Shown here piece after piece: positions 1-7,606 of a stretch of DNA of 16,589 nucleotides. The notes beneath the pieces were generated by a model. That model was not told where the DNA came from. It worked only from the letters and a program-made list of their open reading frames with translations, and did no database searches. Both the position numbers and the translations under genes were made by a program. Source of the DNA: JAQVWU01 sp964628455 (GTDB lineage: Bacteria; Bacillota; Clostridia; Oscillospirales; CAG-272). Each line of letters opens with the position of its first letter. Position 1 is the first letter of the stretch. The stretch covers positions 1 to 16,589 of the forward strand of contig CAZVPD010000085.1 in NCBI GenBank assembly GCA_964628455.1, in the 5' to 3' direction.

Positions 1-57
1 AAAGCGATGATATTTGATTTAAAACAGGACACGGTGCTGCTTATGAAGATCATATAA
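1..57 (+). CDS. Possible C-terminal tail of a gene entering from the left edge
   Basis: Frame 1 on the plus strand is open from the first base to a TAA at 55-57 and reads KAMIFDLKQDTVLLMKII. The other two plus frames close within the first 15 bases. A good plus-strand terminator lies downstream (194-237), which fits plus-strand transcription entering the window. Eighteen residues are too few to name a family, and I do not recognise it. A minus-strand frame is also open across the left edge (from an ATG near 52), so the assignment is weak. Confidence 0.3.
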   Translation, partial: KAMIFDLKQDTVLLMKII

Positions 58-193
58 ACGAAAAAATCCAACCGCGCGGGCGGGATATTTGTCCCGAAGT
101 CCGTTTCCTGCCGCGGAAATCTGCGACAGGATCAGGCAGAGCATAAACATGCTCAAAATCAGCTTTGATGACCGGAGTGTCTTTATACAGCGA

Positions 194-237
194 CAAATCC
201 GGTACGTAATGTATATGCACCGGATTTGCTTTTTTTA
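194..237 (+). terminator. Rho-independent terminator, plus strand
   Basis: A 10-bp perfect stem (194-203 with 219-228, CAAATCCGGT/ACCGGATTTG) closes a 15-nt loop and is followed by a run of seven T at 230-236. The T run lies on the plus-strand side, so it would end transcription coming from the left edge. It abuts the stop codon of the minus-strand lipoate ligase at 235-237, and the same stem could also fold at the 3' end of that transcript, but without a U-run. Confidence 0.7.
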
Positions 238-1200
238 TAGGATAAGCGACGCAATGTTTTCGGGATCTGCTCCCATGATATAATCGTTGATGTTTACGCT
301 GCAGAGCTTTTCCGAAAGGTTTTTATAGTCACACCGCGTACCGCGGAGTGTTTTTTCAAGCAGGTCAATACCGCAGCGGCCGAAAAAGTCGCCGGTGATT
401 TTTATGTCGCGTATGATGCCGCCGTCCAGCGAAAGCGATATCTCCACCAGACCGAAAGGGAAATACCGGCGCATGTTCTTGTCATAGGCTTTTGACTGTC
501 CGTAATTCCATTCCCACGTCGAATAGACCGTGTCAGCGAGTTTTTGGATTTGAGCGGTCATTTCCCGAGTAAATTCCGTGCGTTCGCCTTCAAAGCGGGT
601 TTCGAGGTAATCCATAAACTGCGGGGCGTTCATTTTGTCTACGATAAAATCGGTGATATTCGCTACCCGGGAGGAGACGCTTTTTATGCCCTTGCTTCCG
701 AGTTTATCGGGATGGACGTTCAGCGAACCGGCAATATAGCTCAAGTCCGCCGAATAAAGAAGGGTGCCGTGGTGCATCGTTTTGCCGTTCCGGACGCACT
801 GCGCGCTGCCCGATATCTTTCTGCCTTCGATCAGAATATCATTGCGTCCCGACATTTCGGCATCGGCTCCGAGATTACGCAAAGCGTCGACGACGGGAGA
901 ACAGAAACGTCTGAAATCGAGCGCGCCGCCGTCCGCTGCAGGGGTGATGAACGTATAATTGATATTGCCCAGATCGTGAAAAACGGCCCCTCCGCCCGTC
1001 AGGCGGCGCACCACCGCTATATGTTTCTCACGGACATAAGCTTCGTTTATTTCCGAATACGCATTCTGGTTGCGGCCGATGATCACGGCGGGTAAGTTGC
1101 GCCAGAGGATCAGTAAATCATTCAGACCGGAGTCAAGCAGATACTGTTCCGCAGCGAGATTGAAATACGGATCTGCGGAAGGATTTCTGAAGATGAGCAT
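235..1200 (-). CDS. lplA: Lipoate-protein ligase A
   Basis: The gene encodes a 321-residue cytoplasmic enzyme that activates free lipoate with ATP and transfers it to the lipoyl lysine of 2-oxoacid dehydrogenase E2 (or GcvH) proteins. The BPL/LplA/LipB catalytic fold is shown by RRLTGGGAVFHD at residues 65-76 and by the lysine motif GRKISGSAQ at 126-134, where K128 corresponds to the catalytic lysine of the family. The sequence after about 250 fits the small C-terminal LplA domain, and the length is close to E. coli LplA, so it is a single-chain ligase and not LplA/LplB split. The start has a good ribosome site (AAGGAAGG at 1208-1215, 7 nt before ATG). It lies about 90 bp behind the E1 gene in the same direction, but a hairpin terminator sits between them. 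Its position at the end of a dehydrogenase operon points to lipoate salvage for the E2 encoded at 5224-6495. Confidence 0.93.
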   Translation of the reverse strand: MLIFRNPSADPYFNLAAEQYLLDSGLNDLLILWRNLPAVIIGRNQNAYSEINEAYVREKHIAVVRRLTGGGAVFHDLGNINYTFITPAADGGALDFRRFCSPVVDALRNLGADAEMSGRNDILIEGRKISGSAQCVRNGKTMHHGTLLYSADLSYIAGSLNVHPDKLGSKGIKSVSSRVANITDFIVDKMNAPQFMDYLETRFEGERTEFTREMTAQIQKLADTVYSTWEWNYGQSKAYDKNMRRYFPFGLVEISLSLDGGIIRDIKITGDFFGRCGIDLLEKTLRGTRCDYKNLSEKLCSVNINDYIMGADPENIASLIL

Positions 1201-1234
1201 TGATACGCCTTCCTTCTTTCTTTGTATTAAAAAT

Positions 1235-1270
1235 ATTATAAAAACCGCCTTAAGGGACAGGCGGTTTTTA
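1235..1270 (-). terminator. Hairpin terminator between E1 and lplA
   Basis: The stem is AAAACCGCCT (1241-1250) with AGGCGGTTTT (1259-1268), ten pairs around an 8-nt loop. On the minus strand it is followed by TTTTTATAATATTTTT, and on the plus strand by TTTATCATTT, so it could work in both directions. It lies 22 bp after the E1 stop codon and would reduce or stop read-through into lplA. A TATAAT hexamer on the minus strand (1240-1235) could be a -10 box for lplA, but there is no matching -35 box. Confidence 0.75.
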
Positions 1271-1290
1271 TCATTTATTATTCAGGGAGA

Positions 1291-2605
1291 TCAGGTTCCT
1301 TTTTTGCTTCTGGCTATTTTTTCAACGTCGCTGAAATTATGCGCGGCTACGTGACCCGGAAGCGGGAGAATTTTCTCGTGGATCGCGTCGATGATGGCGT
1401 CGGGATAGGGGAAGAAGAATTTCTCAAGCTCATAGGCCGGTGTGATCCAGTTGCGCGAACCGAAAGCGACGGGAGGCGCGTCAAGATAGTCGAAGGCGAG
1501 TTCCGTTATATTGGCGGCCATATCCTTCATGACCGAATTGCGTTCGCACGCGTCGCCGACGATGAGGATCCTGCCGGTTTTCTTCACGGATTCGATGACG
1601 GGTTCATAATTAAACGGAACGATCGAACGCGCGTCGATCACTTCGGCCGAGACGCCGTATTTTTCCTGAAGCGTATTCGCGGCTTCGAGCGCGCGGTACA
1701 GCGTGGCGCCGATTGTCAGTATCGTTATGTCCTTGCCGGCGCGCTTGATGTCGGGCTCGCCGATCTTTACTTCATAATATCCTTCGGGGACGCCGCCTTT
1801 GTGGAACTGCTCTCCGACATCATAGATACGCTGGCTTTCAAAGAAGACAACGGGGTCGGTGCCCGACAAAGCTTCGTTCATGAGCCCTTTCGCGTCGTAG
1901 GGCGTTGCGGGGAAGACCACCTTAAGGCCGGGAATATGGGCGGTGAGAGCGGTCCAGTCCTGTGAATGCTGCGCGCCGTATTTCGATCCGACCGAAACGC
2001 GGAGCACGATAGGCATCTTCAGGATACCCGCTGACATCGACTGCCATTTAGCCATCTGATTGAAAATTTCGTCGCCGGCGCAGCCGATGAAGTCCGCGTA
2101 CATCAGTTCGACGATCACACGGCCGCCGCACATGGCGTAACCCACAGCGGAACCGACGATGGCAGCCTCGGAAATGGGAGCATTGAAGAAACGGTGGTAG
2201 GGAATGGCTTCGGTCAGACCGCGGTAGACGGCAAACGCGCCGCCCCAGTCGCGGTTGTCCTCACCGTAAGCGATCAGGGTGGGATCCTCGTAATATTTAT
2301 CGAGGATCGCTTCGAATAAACCGTCGCGCAATCCGTAGAGCTTCGTTTTCGGAACCGCTTTCCCGTTTTCGTCATAGGCAAACCGGGCTTTGCCCGCAAG
2401 CTGCTTAACGCGCGGATTTTCTTCTTTTGTCAGAAGAACGTCGGGTTTCCGGGTGGTGTCCATGGAAGCGATCTTCTGATTCGAGAACATGATGCCCGAA
2501 ATGGCATGGGGATTCTTGGTCATGTCCATGCGCGGGGACAGGTCGTCGTCGGTGGCCAGACGGCAGATCTTCGTCATGCGGCGCACGACGGATTCCTTGA
2601 TCGAA
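1291..2605 (-). CDS. 2-oxoacid dehydrogenase E1, beta part (C-terminal part of a probable alpha-beta fusion)
   Basis: This reads from the gap edge to a TGA at 1291 (about 437 residues). It is the beta half of a thiamine-diphosphate 2-oxoacid dehydrogenase: a pyrimidine-binding transketolase-like domain beginning at KLYGLRDGLFEAI, with the conserved YGED and the stretch NAPISEAAIVGSAVGYA, then a transketolase C-terminal domain (GKDITILTIGAT, VEVIDARS-like AEVIDARSIVPF). Beta subunits normally start a few residues before the LRDGLFEAI-like segment. Here the frame stays open for roughly 85 further residues up to the gap, with no convincing ribosome site at the internal ATGs. That segment (ICRLATDDDLSPRMD and following) looks like an interdomain linker. 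I therefore read it as continuous with the alpha part beyond the gap. An independent beta gene starting at an internal ATG is the alternative. The protein would form the E1 active site with the alpha part and hand the acyl group to E2. Confidence 0.88.
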
Positions 2606-2615
2606 NNNNNNNNNN
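2606..2615. other. Assembly gap (10 N) inside the E1 gene
   Basis: Ten consecutive N. The alpha reading frame reaches the gap exactly at a codon boundary (position 2616), and the beta frame resumes with one unpaired base (2605). The two frames join only if the true missing length leaves a remainder of 2 when divided by 3, so the written length of 10 is probably a placeholder. Any frame change seen here is an artefact of the gap and not a mutation. Confidence 0.97.
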
Positions 2616-3773
2616 TTTTGCTATGCCTCCGATCACGAGCTTTTCGGCATACGCGGATATCGGGTCGGCATCGCGCCACGCTTCGATTTCCTCGGGGGTT
2701 CTGTATGTGGATGAATCGGAGGGGCTGTGGCCTGTCGTACGGTAGGTTTTTACTTCGAGAAGTGCCGGACCTTTCCCTTCGAGGAGGAGTTTTTTCTTGC
2801 GCGTGACAGCGTCGATGACCGCCAGGGGGTTATAGCCGTTGACGCTTTCGGCGTGCATCTGATTGGGGGCAAAACCGGCTCCGAGTCTTGCGGGCATTCC
2901 GTATCCGGCGGTTTCGCCTTTTGTCTGACCGCCCATACCGTAAAAGTTATTGAAAACATTGAACAGAAGAGGAAGACCTCCTTCGCCGGATATGCCGTCC
3001 TTGCCCCACAGTTCTTTGATCTGATCCATGACGGACATGCCCATCGATTCGAGAACGGGGCCGCGTCCGCAGGCGCCGTCGCCGAAGTTGGCGATGACAA
3101 TGCCTTTTTTCTTATTGGAGCGCTTATAGATGGCGGCGCCGAGGGCGCAGGGAGCGCTGCCGCCTACGATCGCGTTGTTCGGGAAGATCCCGAACGGGAT
3201 GAAAAACGCGTGCATGGAACCGCCGAGCCCCTTGTTGAAGCCGGTGGTGCGGGCAAAGATTTCCGAAAGCGCGCCGTACAGCAGAAAATCTTTCGCAATA
3301 TCCTTGATGTTGCCTTTGATCTCTTCTTTTCCTTCGACAACGCTTAAGATCGATCCGCCGAGAAATTCCTTCATGACGGCATAGAGTTCGTCGTCGCTTA
3401 ATTTTTCAATGGAGGACAGACCTTTGGCGATGATTTCACCGTGGCTGCGGTGGGAACCGAAGGTGATGTCGTTGATGTCCAGACTGTATGCTTCGCCTAC
3501 GGCGGAAGCTTCCTGCCCGAGGGACAGATGCGCGGGTCCGGGATTGTTGTATTCGACGCCGTTGTATGCGCTCTTGACTTTGATCTCATTAAGCATCGTC
3601 TCGAATTCGCGTATCGTCACCATGTCATGGTAAATACGCAGCATTTCTTCTTTGGTGTATAGCTCTTTTTCCTCGGCAAGGGTTTTCGCGTACCGGTTGA
3701 CGGCTATATCATTGAATGTCAGAAAACCGGGTTCAAATACCTGCAACGGATCGACATATTGTGATTTTGGCAT
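2616..3773 (-). CDS. 2-oxoacid dehydrogenase E1, alpha part (N-terminal part of a probable alpha-beta fusion)
   Basis: 386 residues are readable from an ATG at 3773 (ribosome site AAGGAG about 7 nt upstream) to the gap. This is the thiamine-diphosphate-binding alpha half of E1. It has GSHRSHGEI at residues 106-114, the GDG at 231-233 and the closing NN at 275-276 of the ThDP/Mg motif, and the loop TGHSPSDSSTYR at 347-358, which resembles the conserved E1-alpha phosphorylation loop. Two parts are longer than in standard E1-alpha: residues about 122-175, and the GDG-to-NN distance (41 residues between them instead of roughly 25-28), owing to an insert around WGKDGISGEGG. Oxidative decarboxylation of a 2-oxoacid is the expected reaction; pyruvate, acetoin or branched-chain substrates are all possible. 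It follows the E3 gene by 64 bp in the same operon, and the beta half continues across the gap. Confidence 0.9.
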
Positions 3774-3837
3774 AATTTATCTCCTTGACTGGTTGAATTG
3801 GAATTTATAGGATGAAAATATTCGGATCCAAATAGAA

Positions 3838-5202
3838 TTATATGGAAAAAAGAGCTTCGCGGAGAACTTCCGAAACGGTAGGATGCGGGAAAACCTGTTT
3901 CTGCAGGTCGGAAACGCGCATTTCCTTTTCGACCATCATCGCGGCGCCGTAGATGATTTCCGAAGCGTAACTGCCTATCATGTGGATGCCCAGGATATTT
4001 TTATGCTCTTTGCCGACGATTATTTTCAGGATGCCGTCGCCGCCTTCGTTTTCGGCGACATAACGGCCGCTCATTTTACATGTAATGGTTTTTACAATGA
4101 TATCCAGACCTTTTTCACGGGCGCTTTCTTCCGTTTCGCCGACAGCGGCCACTTCGGGATTGGTATAGATCACGGACGGGATCGACAGGTAGTTTATCCG
4201 GTCTTTTTTCCCGGTCATATTGTTGACCGCCACTTCGCCTTCGCGGTAAGCGGTGTGAGCGAGCATGGACTTGCCGTTGACGTCGCCCGCGGCCCATACG
4301 CCAGCCACGTTTGTTTTACACGCTTCATTCGTAAGGATCGCGCCGCGCTCGCACAATACACCGATATTCTCGAGGCCGATATCCTGCGTCTGCGGACGGC
4401 GTCCGATGGATACCAGAACCAGGTCCGCCGGTACGCTTTCCTGTTTTCCGGCCAGTTCGAAGCTGACGCGATCTTTTCCCACGGAAGTGACTTTTGCGTT
4501 AAGGACAAACGAAATCCCTTTTTTCGTATAATTCTTTTGTAAAACGGCGGAAAGGTCACGGTCGGTCGGACCGGCGATATGATCGAGCATTTCCACCACG
4601 GTCACTTTGCTGCCTGCGGAATTGAAATAAGAGGCCATTTCGAGACCGATGATGCCGCCGCCGATAACGACCAGTTTTTCAGGGATCTTTTTCAGGTCCA
4701 GGATCTCGCGGTTGGTCATCGCGAATCCGGAGGAAACCGCTTCGCGGAGCCCTTCGATCGGCGGAACGGAAGCAAGGGAGCCGGTGCAGATAAGGAGTTG
4801 TTTTCCTTTGTATTCGGCGCTATTTGTCCTGACCGAAAAACCTTCGGGATCACGGCCCGAAATCACGCCGTTCTCGCCGGCAACGTCGACTCCGGCTTTT
4901 TTAAGCGTTGACGCAATGCCTCCGACAAGCATCTTCACCACTTTGTTTTTGCGTTCGATCACAAAAGGATGGTCGAGTTCGGCAGATCCGAATTTTACTC
5001 CGTATTCTTCGCCGTGTCTGGCATAATCGTAGATTTTAGCCGAATACAGCAGTGTCTTCGTCGGAATGCAGCCTTCGTTCAGACATACCCCGCCGATGGC
5101 CCGTCCTTCGACCACCAGCGTTTTGAGTCCGCTGTGAGCCGCGCGTTCGGCCGCGTTATAACCGGCAGGTCCGCCGCCGAGGATGATCAAATCATACAAC
5201 AT
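3838..5202 (-). CDS. lpdA: Dihydrolipoyl dehydrogenase (E3)
   Basis: A 454-residue FAD disulfide oxidoreductase that reoxidises the dihydrolipoyl arm of E2 and passes electrons to NAD. The FAD-binding GGGPAG (residues 9-14) is followed by the redox disulfide motif CLNEGC (C40 and C45). A second Rossmann motif GGGIIGLEMA (NAD site), the FAD-contacting AAGDVNG, and the C-terminal dimerisation domain ending in HPTVSE (H440 and E445, the catalytic His-Glu pair) complete the family pattern. The length is normal and there is no N-terminal lipoyl domain, unlike some Firmicute E3 proteins. The start is set by GGAGG 8 nt before the ATG. It lies 21 bp behind E2 and 64 bp before E1 on the same strand, so translation within one operon mRNA is expected. 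Confidence 0.96.
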   Translation of the reverse strand: MLYDLIILGGGPAGYNAAERAAHSGLKTLVVEGRAIGGVCLNEGCIPTKTLLYSAKIYDYARHGEEYGVKFGSAELDHPFVIERKNKVVKMLVGGIASTLKKAGVDVAGENGVISGRDPEGFSVRTNSAEYKGKQLLICTGSLASVPPIEGLREAVSSGFAMTNREILDLKKIPEKLVVIGGGIIGLEMASYFNSAGSKVTVVEMLDHIAGPTDRDLSAVLQKNYTKKGISFVLNAKVTSVGKDRVSFELAGKQESVPADLVLVSIGRRPQTQDIGLENIGVLCERGAILTNEACKTNVAGVWAAGDVNGKSMLAHTAYREGEVAVNNMTGKKDRINYLSIPSVIYTNPEVAAVGETEESAREKGLDIIVKTITCKMSGRYVAENEGGDGILKIIVGKEHKNILGIHMIGSYASEIIYGAAMMVEKEMRVSDLQKQVFPHPTVSEVLREALFSI

Positions 5203-5223
5203 ATTCTGTACCTCCGGGATGTT

Positions 5224-6495
5224 TTATTTTGCAAGCAGCAGAGAGAAATTCTCAAGATTTTCACAGAGTTCTTTCAGGAATTTCGCCGCGGGCGCGCCGT
5301 CAAGAGCACGGTGATCAAACGTCAGGGAAAGTCCCATCGCGGGATAAGCGGAACCGTTTTCTTTCACACGGTAAGTAATGTTATTGACGCCGAGAATGCA
5401 TGTCTGCGGCGGATTGATTACGGGTGTAAAGGATTCGACGCCCAGTGAACCCAGATTGGTCACCGTAAACGTAGCGCCGCGCAGAAGGTCCGGACTGACC
5501 GTGCCGGCCTGCGTTTCTTTTATAACGGCTTTGGTTTTAGCGGATAATTCCGCAAGGGTCATCGTATCCGCATTGAAAACGGTCGGAACCATCAGCCCGC
5601 GTTCCGTGTCCACGGCGACACCGAGGCTGCAGTGTTTAAAAGTTCGGATCGAATCGTCGAGGAAATGAGCGTTTACGCTGCGGTGTGATAGAACGGTTTT
5701 TGCGACGGCGAAAAGGATCATATCGTTGAATGTAATATTCGGCAGCCCCAGCTTTTCCGCATTTGCCTTTAAAGAAGAGCGGTAAGCTGTTATTTCGGTG
5801 GCGTCGAAAGAAGAATTCAGCGTGAGCTGAGCCATATTCGATAAAGACGCGTGCATGGATTTGGCTATCACTTTGCGTATGTTCGTCAGTTTGGTGTCTT
5901 CATATTCGGCAGATGCCGCGGTAGCGGCAGCAGCCTGAACCGCCGGCTGAGGGACAACAGTATCCACGGCTGCTTTGGCGGCGGAGACGGTATATCCCGC
6001 GTCAAGCAGACTGTTGACGTCCCGCTCGATGATCCTTCCCATCGGACCGGTCGCGACGGCTTTCGCCAGGTCCGCGCCGGTTTTTGCGGCAAGGTTTTTT
6101 GCGCGCGGTGAAATTCTTGTGATTCCGTCCGGGACATCAGGCGTTTTTTCGGCCGCCTTCGGAGCCGCTTCAACCGCTTTTTCCTCGGGCTTCCCGGTAT
6201 CGGCCGGAGAGGAGGACGGCTGTGTTAACCCGGCTGTCAGCGACGATATATCCTCTCCCGGCATACCGATGATGCATACAGGGTCCAGGCAGGGAACATC
6301 GTCCCCTTCGGAAGCAAACACCTCGAGGATCGTTCCGTCGGCGGGTGATTTTTCTTCAAAAGAAGATTTGTCGGTTTCGTATGAGAAAAGAGTCTCGCCT
6401 GCCGTCACGGCATCTCCCTTTTTTTTATTCCATTCCGTTATAACGCAGCTTTCAACGCTTTGCCCCTGACGGGGCATGATAATGATCTGGGCCAT
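5224..6495 (-). CDS. 2-oxoacid dehydrogenase E2, dihydrolipoamide acyltransferase
   Basis: The core subunit that carries the acyl group from E1 to CoA. Domains in order: one lipoyl domain (1-78) with the lipoylation site ETDKSS (K43), an Ala/Pro/Glu-rich flexible linker, a peripheral subunit-binding domain (about 125-165, ISPRAKNLA and MGRIIERDV), a second Ala-rich linker, and the catalytic acyltransferase domain (about 201-423) with the active-site DHRALDG (H395, D399). I start at 6495 and not at the ATG at 6501, because the ribosome site GGGAGG (6509-6504) is 8 nt from the former and only 2 nt from the latter; this gives 423 residues beginning MAQIIIMP. It follows the regulator gene by 54 bp. 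K43 is the expected target of the lipoate ligase at 235-1200. The acyl substrate (acetyl or branched) is not decided by these motifs. Confidence 0.95.
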   Translation of the reverse strand: MAQIIIMPRQGQSVESCVITEWNKKKGDAVTAGETLFSYETDKSSFEEKSPADGTILEVFASEGDDVPCLDPVCIIGMPGEDISSLTAGLTQPSSSPADTGKPEEKAVEAAPKAAEKTPDVPDGITRISPRAKNLAAKTGADLAKAVATGPMGRIIERDVNSLLDAGYTVSAAKAAVDTVVPQPAVQAAAATAASAEYEDTKLTNIRKVIAKSMHASLSNMAQLTLNSSFDATEITAYRSSLKANAEKLGLPNITFNDMILFAVAKTVLSHRSVNAHFLDDSIRTFKHCSLGVAVDTERGLMVPTVFNADTMTLAELSAKTKAVIKETQAGTVSPDLLRGATFTVTNLGSLGVESFTPVINPPQTCILGVNNITYRVKENGSAYPAMGLSLTFDHRALDGAPAAKFLKELCENLENFSLLLAK

Positions 6496-6549
6496 ATTCA
6501 TATCCTCCCGGTAAACTTTTTTTTCATTGATTTGTAATCCGGCGAAAAA

Positions 6550-7314
6550 TCAGGCGATAATAATTTCGACATTTTTCTCAACGGCCAGCGCGGTGATATC
6601 ATCGGGCAGTTCGCGGTCAGAAATGATGACGTCGATGTCGCCGATGCCGCAGAAAGTGTAGGGAAGCGTTTTGTCAAGTTTCGAAGCATCCATCAGAACA
6701 ACCACTTTTCTTGCTTTTTCGACGACAAGCTTCTTCAGTTCGCATTCGATGTAATTTCCGCTCGTCAGGCCGTTATAGGCCGACATCCCGGACGGGACGA
6801 TAAAAGCGATATCGATATTTATGTCTCCGAGAAAGCGGAGCGCCTGATTGCCCGAAACCGATATGTTGTCCCGGTTGAGCATCCCGCCGACGATATTCAC
6901 GATCGGCTGATTCTTTTTAATCAGTTCCATCGCTATGTTAGGTCCTGTCGTCGTTACGGTCAGCCGTTCATCGGGGATCAGCGACGCCAGCTTCAGTATG
7001 GTCGTACCCGAATCGAGGAAAAGCGAACGGCCTGTTTCGATCATCTCAAGCGCTTTGTATGCGACTTTTTCTTTGGCCTGCATATTTTCGCTCATACGGA
7101 GGTTGAAGGCCTCTTCCATCGAAGTCGTAATGAATTTCATCGAACGTGCGCCGCCGCGTACTTTTATAGCTTCACCGAGGCTTTCAAAATACTCGATGTC
7201 CCTGCGCAGTGTCATAGACGATATATTGGGAAATCGGACCTCAAGCTCGTGGAGAGAAATAAAGGGCTTGTTCTGAAGCAGCTCCTTGATTATTTCCCTT
7301 CTTTCGGAATTCAT
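6550..7314 (-). CDS. DeoR-family transcriptional regulator
   Basis: A 254-residue DNA-binding protein with the usual DeoR layout: an N-terminal winged helix (residues about 5-56, with the recognition-helix segment SSMTLRRDIEYFESLG and the wing VRGGA), then a sugar-phosphate-binding DeoR C-terminal domain with DSGTT (101-105), TTTGPN and VGGMLN. Members of this family usually repress sugar or polyol genes and are released by a phosphorylated metabolite. Here it is the first gene after the operon promoter and sits 54 bp ahead of E2, so autoregulated control of the dehydrogenase operon is the natural inference; the effector is unknown. The ribosome site (AGGTGG) lies about 12 nt before the ATG, a little far. 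No membrane segment or extra domain is present. Confidence 0.92.
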   Translation of the reverse strand: MNSERREIIKELLQNKPFISLHELEVRFPNISSMTLRRDIEYFESLGEAIKVRGGARSMKFITTSMEEAFNLRMSENMQAKEKVAYKALEMIETGRSLFLDSGTTILKLASLIPDERLTVTTTGPNIAMELIKKNQPIVNIVGGMLNRDNISVSGNQALRFLGDINIDIAFIVPSGMSAYNGLTSGNYIECELKKLVVEKARKVVVLMDASKLDKTLPYTFCGIGDIDVIISDRELPDDITALAVEKNVEIIIA

Positions 7315-7406
7315 TTAAAAATTTCACCACCTAAATCCATAAATTTAACTTTATCATACATGTATTGTTATCACGAAAAACCGTTAATTTTCACATCGTC
7401 AATGTA

Positions 7407-7435
7407 ATTGTAACACACGTATTTTCGGATGTCAA
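7407..7435 (-). promoter_or_regulatory. Sigma-A type promoter of the dehydrogenase operon
   Basis: On the minus strand TTGACA (7435-7430), a 17-bp spacer, then TACAAT (7412-7407). Transcription would start near 7400, leaving a leader of about 85 nt before the regulator ATG at 7314. Two GTTATCA/TTATCA copies (7367-7373 and 7351-7356) and the palindrome ATACATGTAT (7356-7365) lie in that leader and are candidate operator elements. Confidence 0.8.
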
Positions 7436-7545
7436 CGCGCTGACGCAATTTTTATTACAATGTTTACAAAATGATAACAGGTGATTTGAGTATTTCCGAA
7501 TGTAAAATCCATGTCATTCGTGTTTTTCGTGCGCTTCGGTTCCGA

Positions 7546-7576
7546 AAAAGAAAACACCGCTTTTAAACGGTGTTTA
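7546..7576 (-). terminator. Rho-independent terminator of the solute-binding protein gene
   Basis: The stem is AAACACCG (7552-7559) with CGGTGTTT (7568-7575) around an 8-nt loop. On the minus strand it is followed by TCTTTTT. It lies about 31 bp past the stop codon of the minus-strand gene ending at 7607. The stretch between it and the operon promoter at 7435 holds nothing else I can recognise. Confidence 0.75.
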
Positions 7577-7606
7577 TCCGGTATCCGCTGCTGCCTGCAA
7601 CAAGGA

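Noticed and set aside
89..283. Small plus-strand frame of 64 codons
   Set aside because: It runs through the terminator hairpin and into the 3' end of lplA, has no ribosome site and no family resemblance.
2616..2679. A beta-subunit start upstream of the gap (ATG at 2679)
   Set aside because: These residues are an out-of-frame reading of the end of the alpha part; the frame crosses the N run only because the N count is arbitrary.
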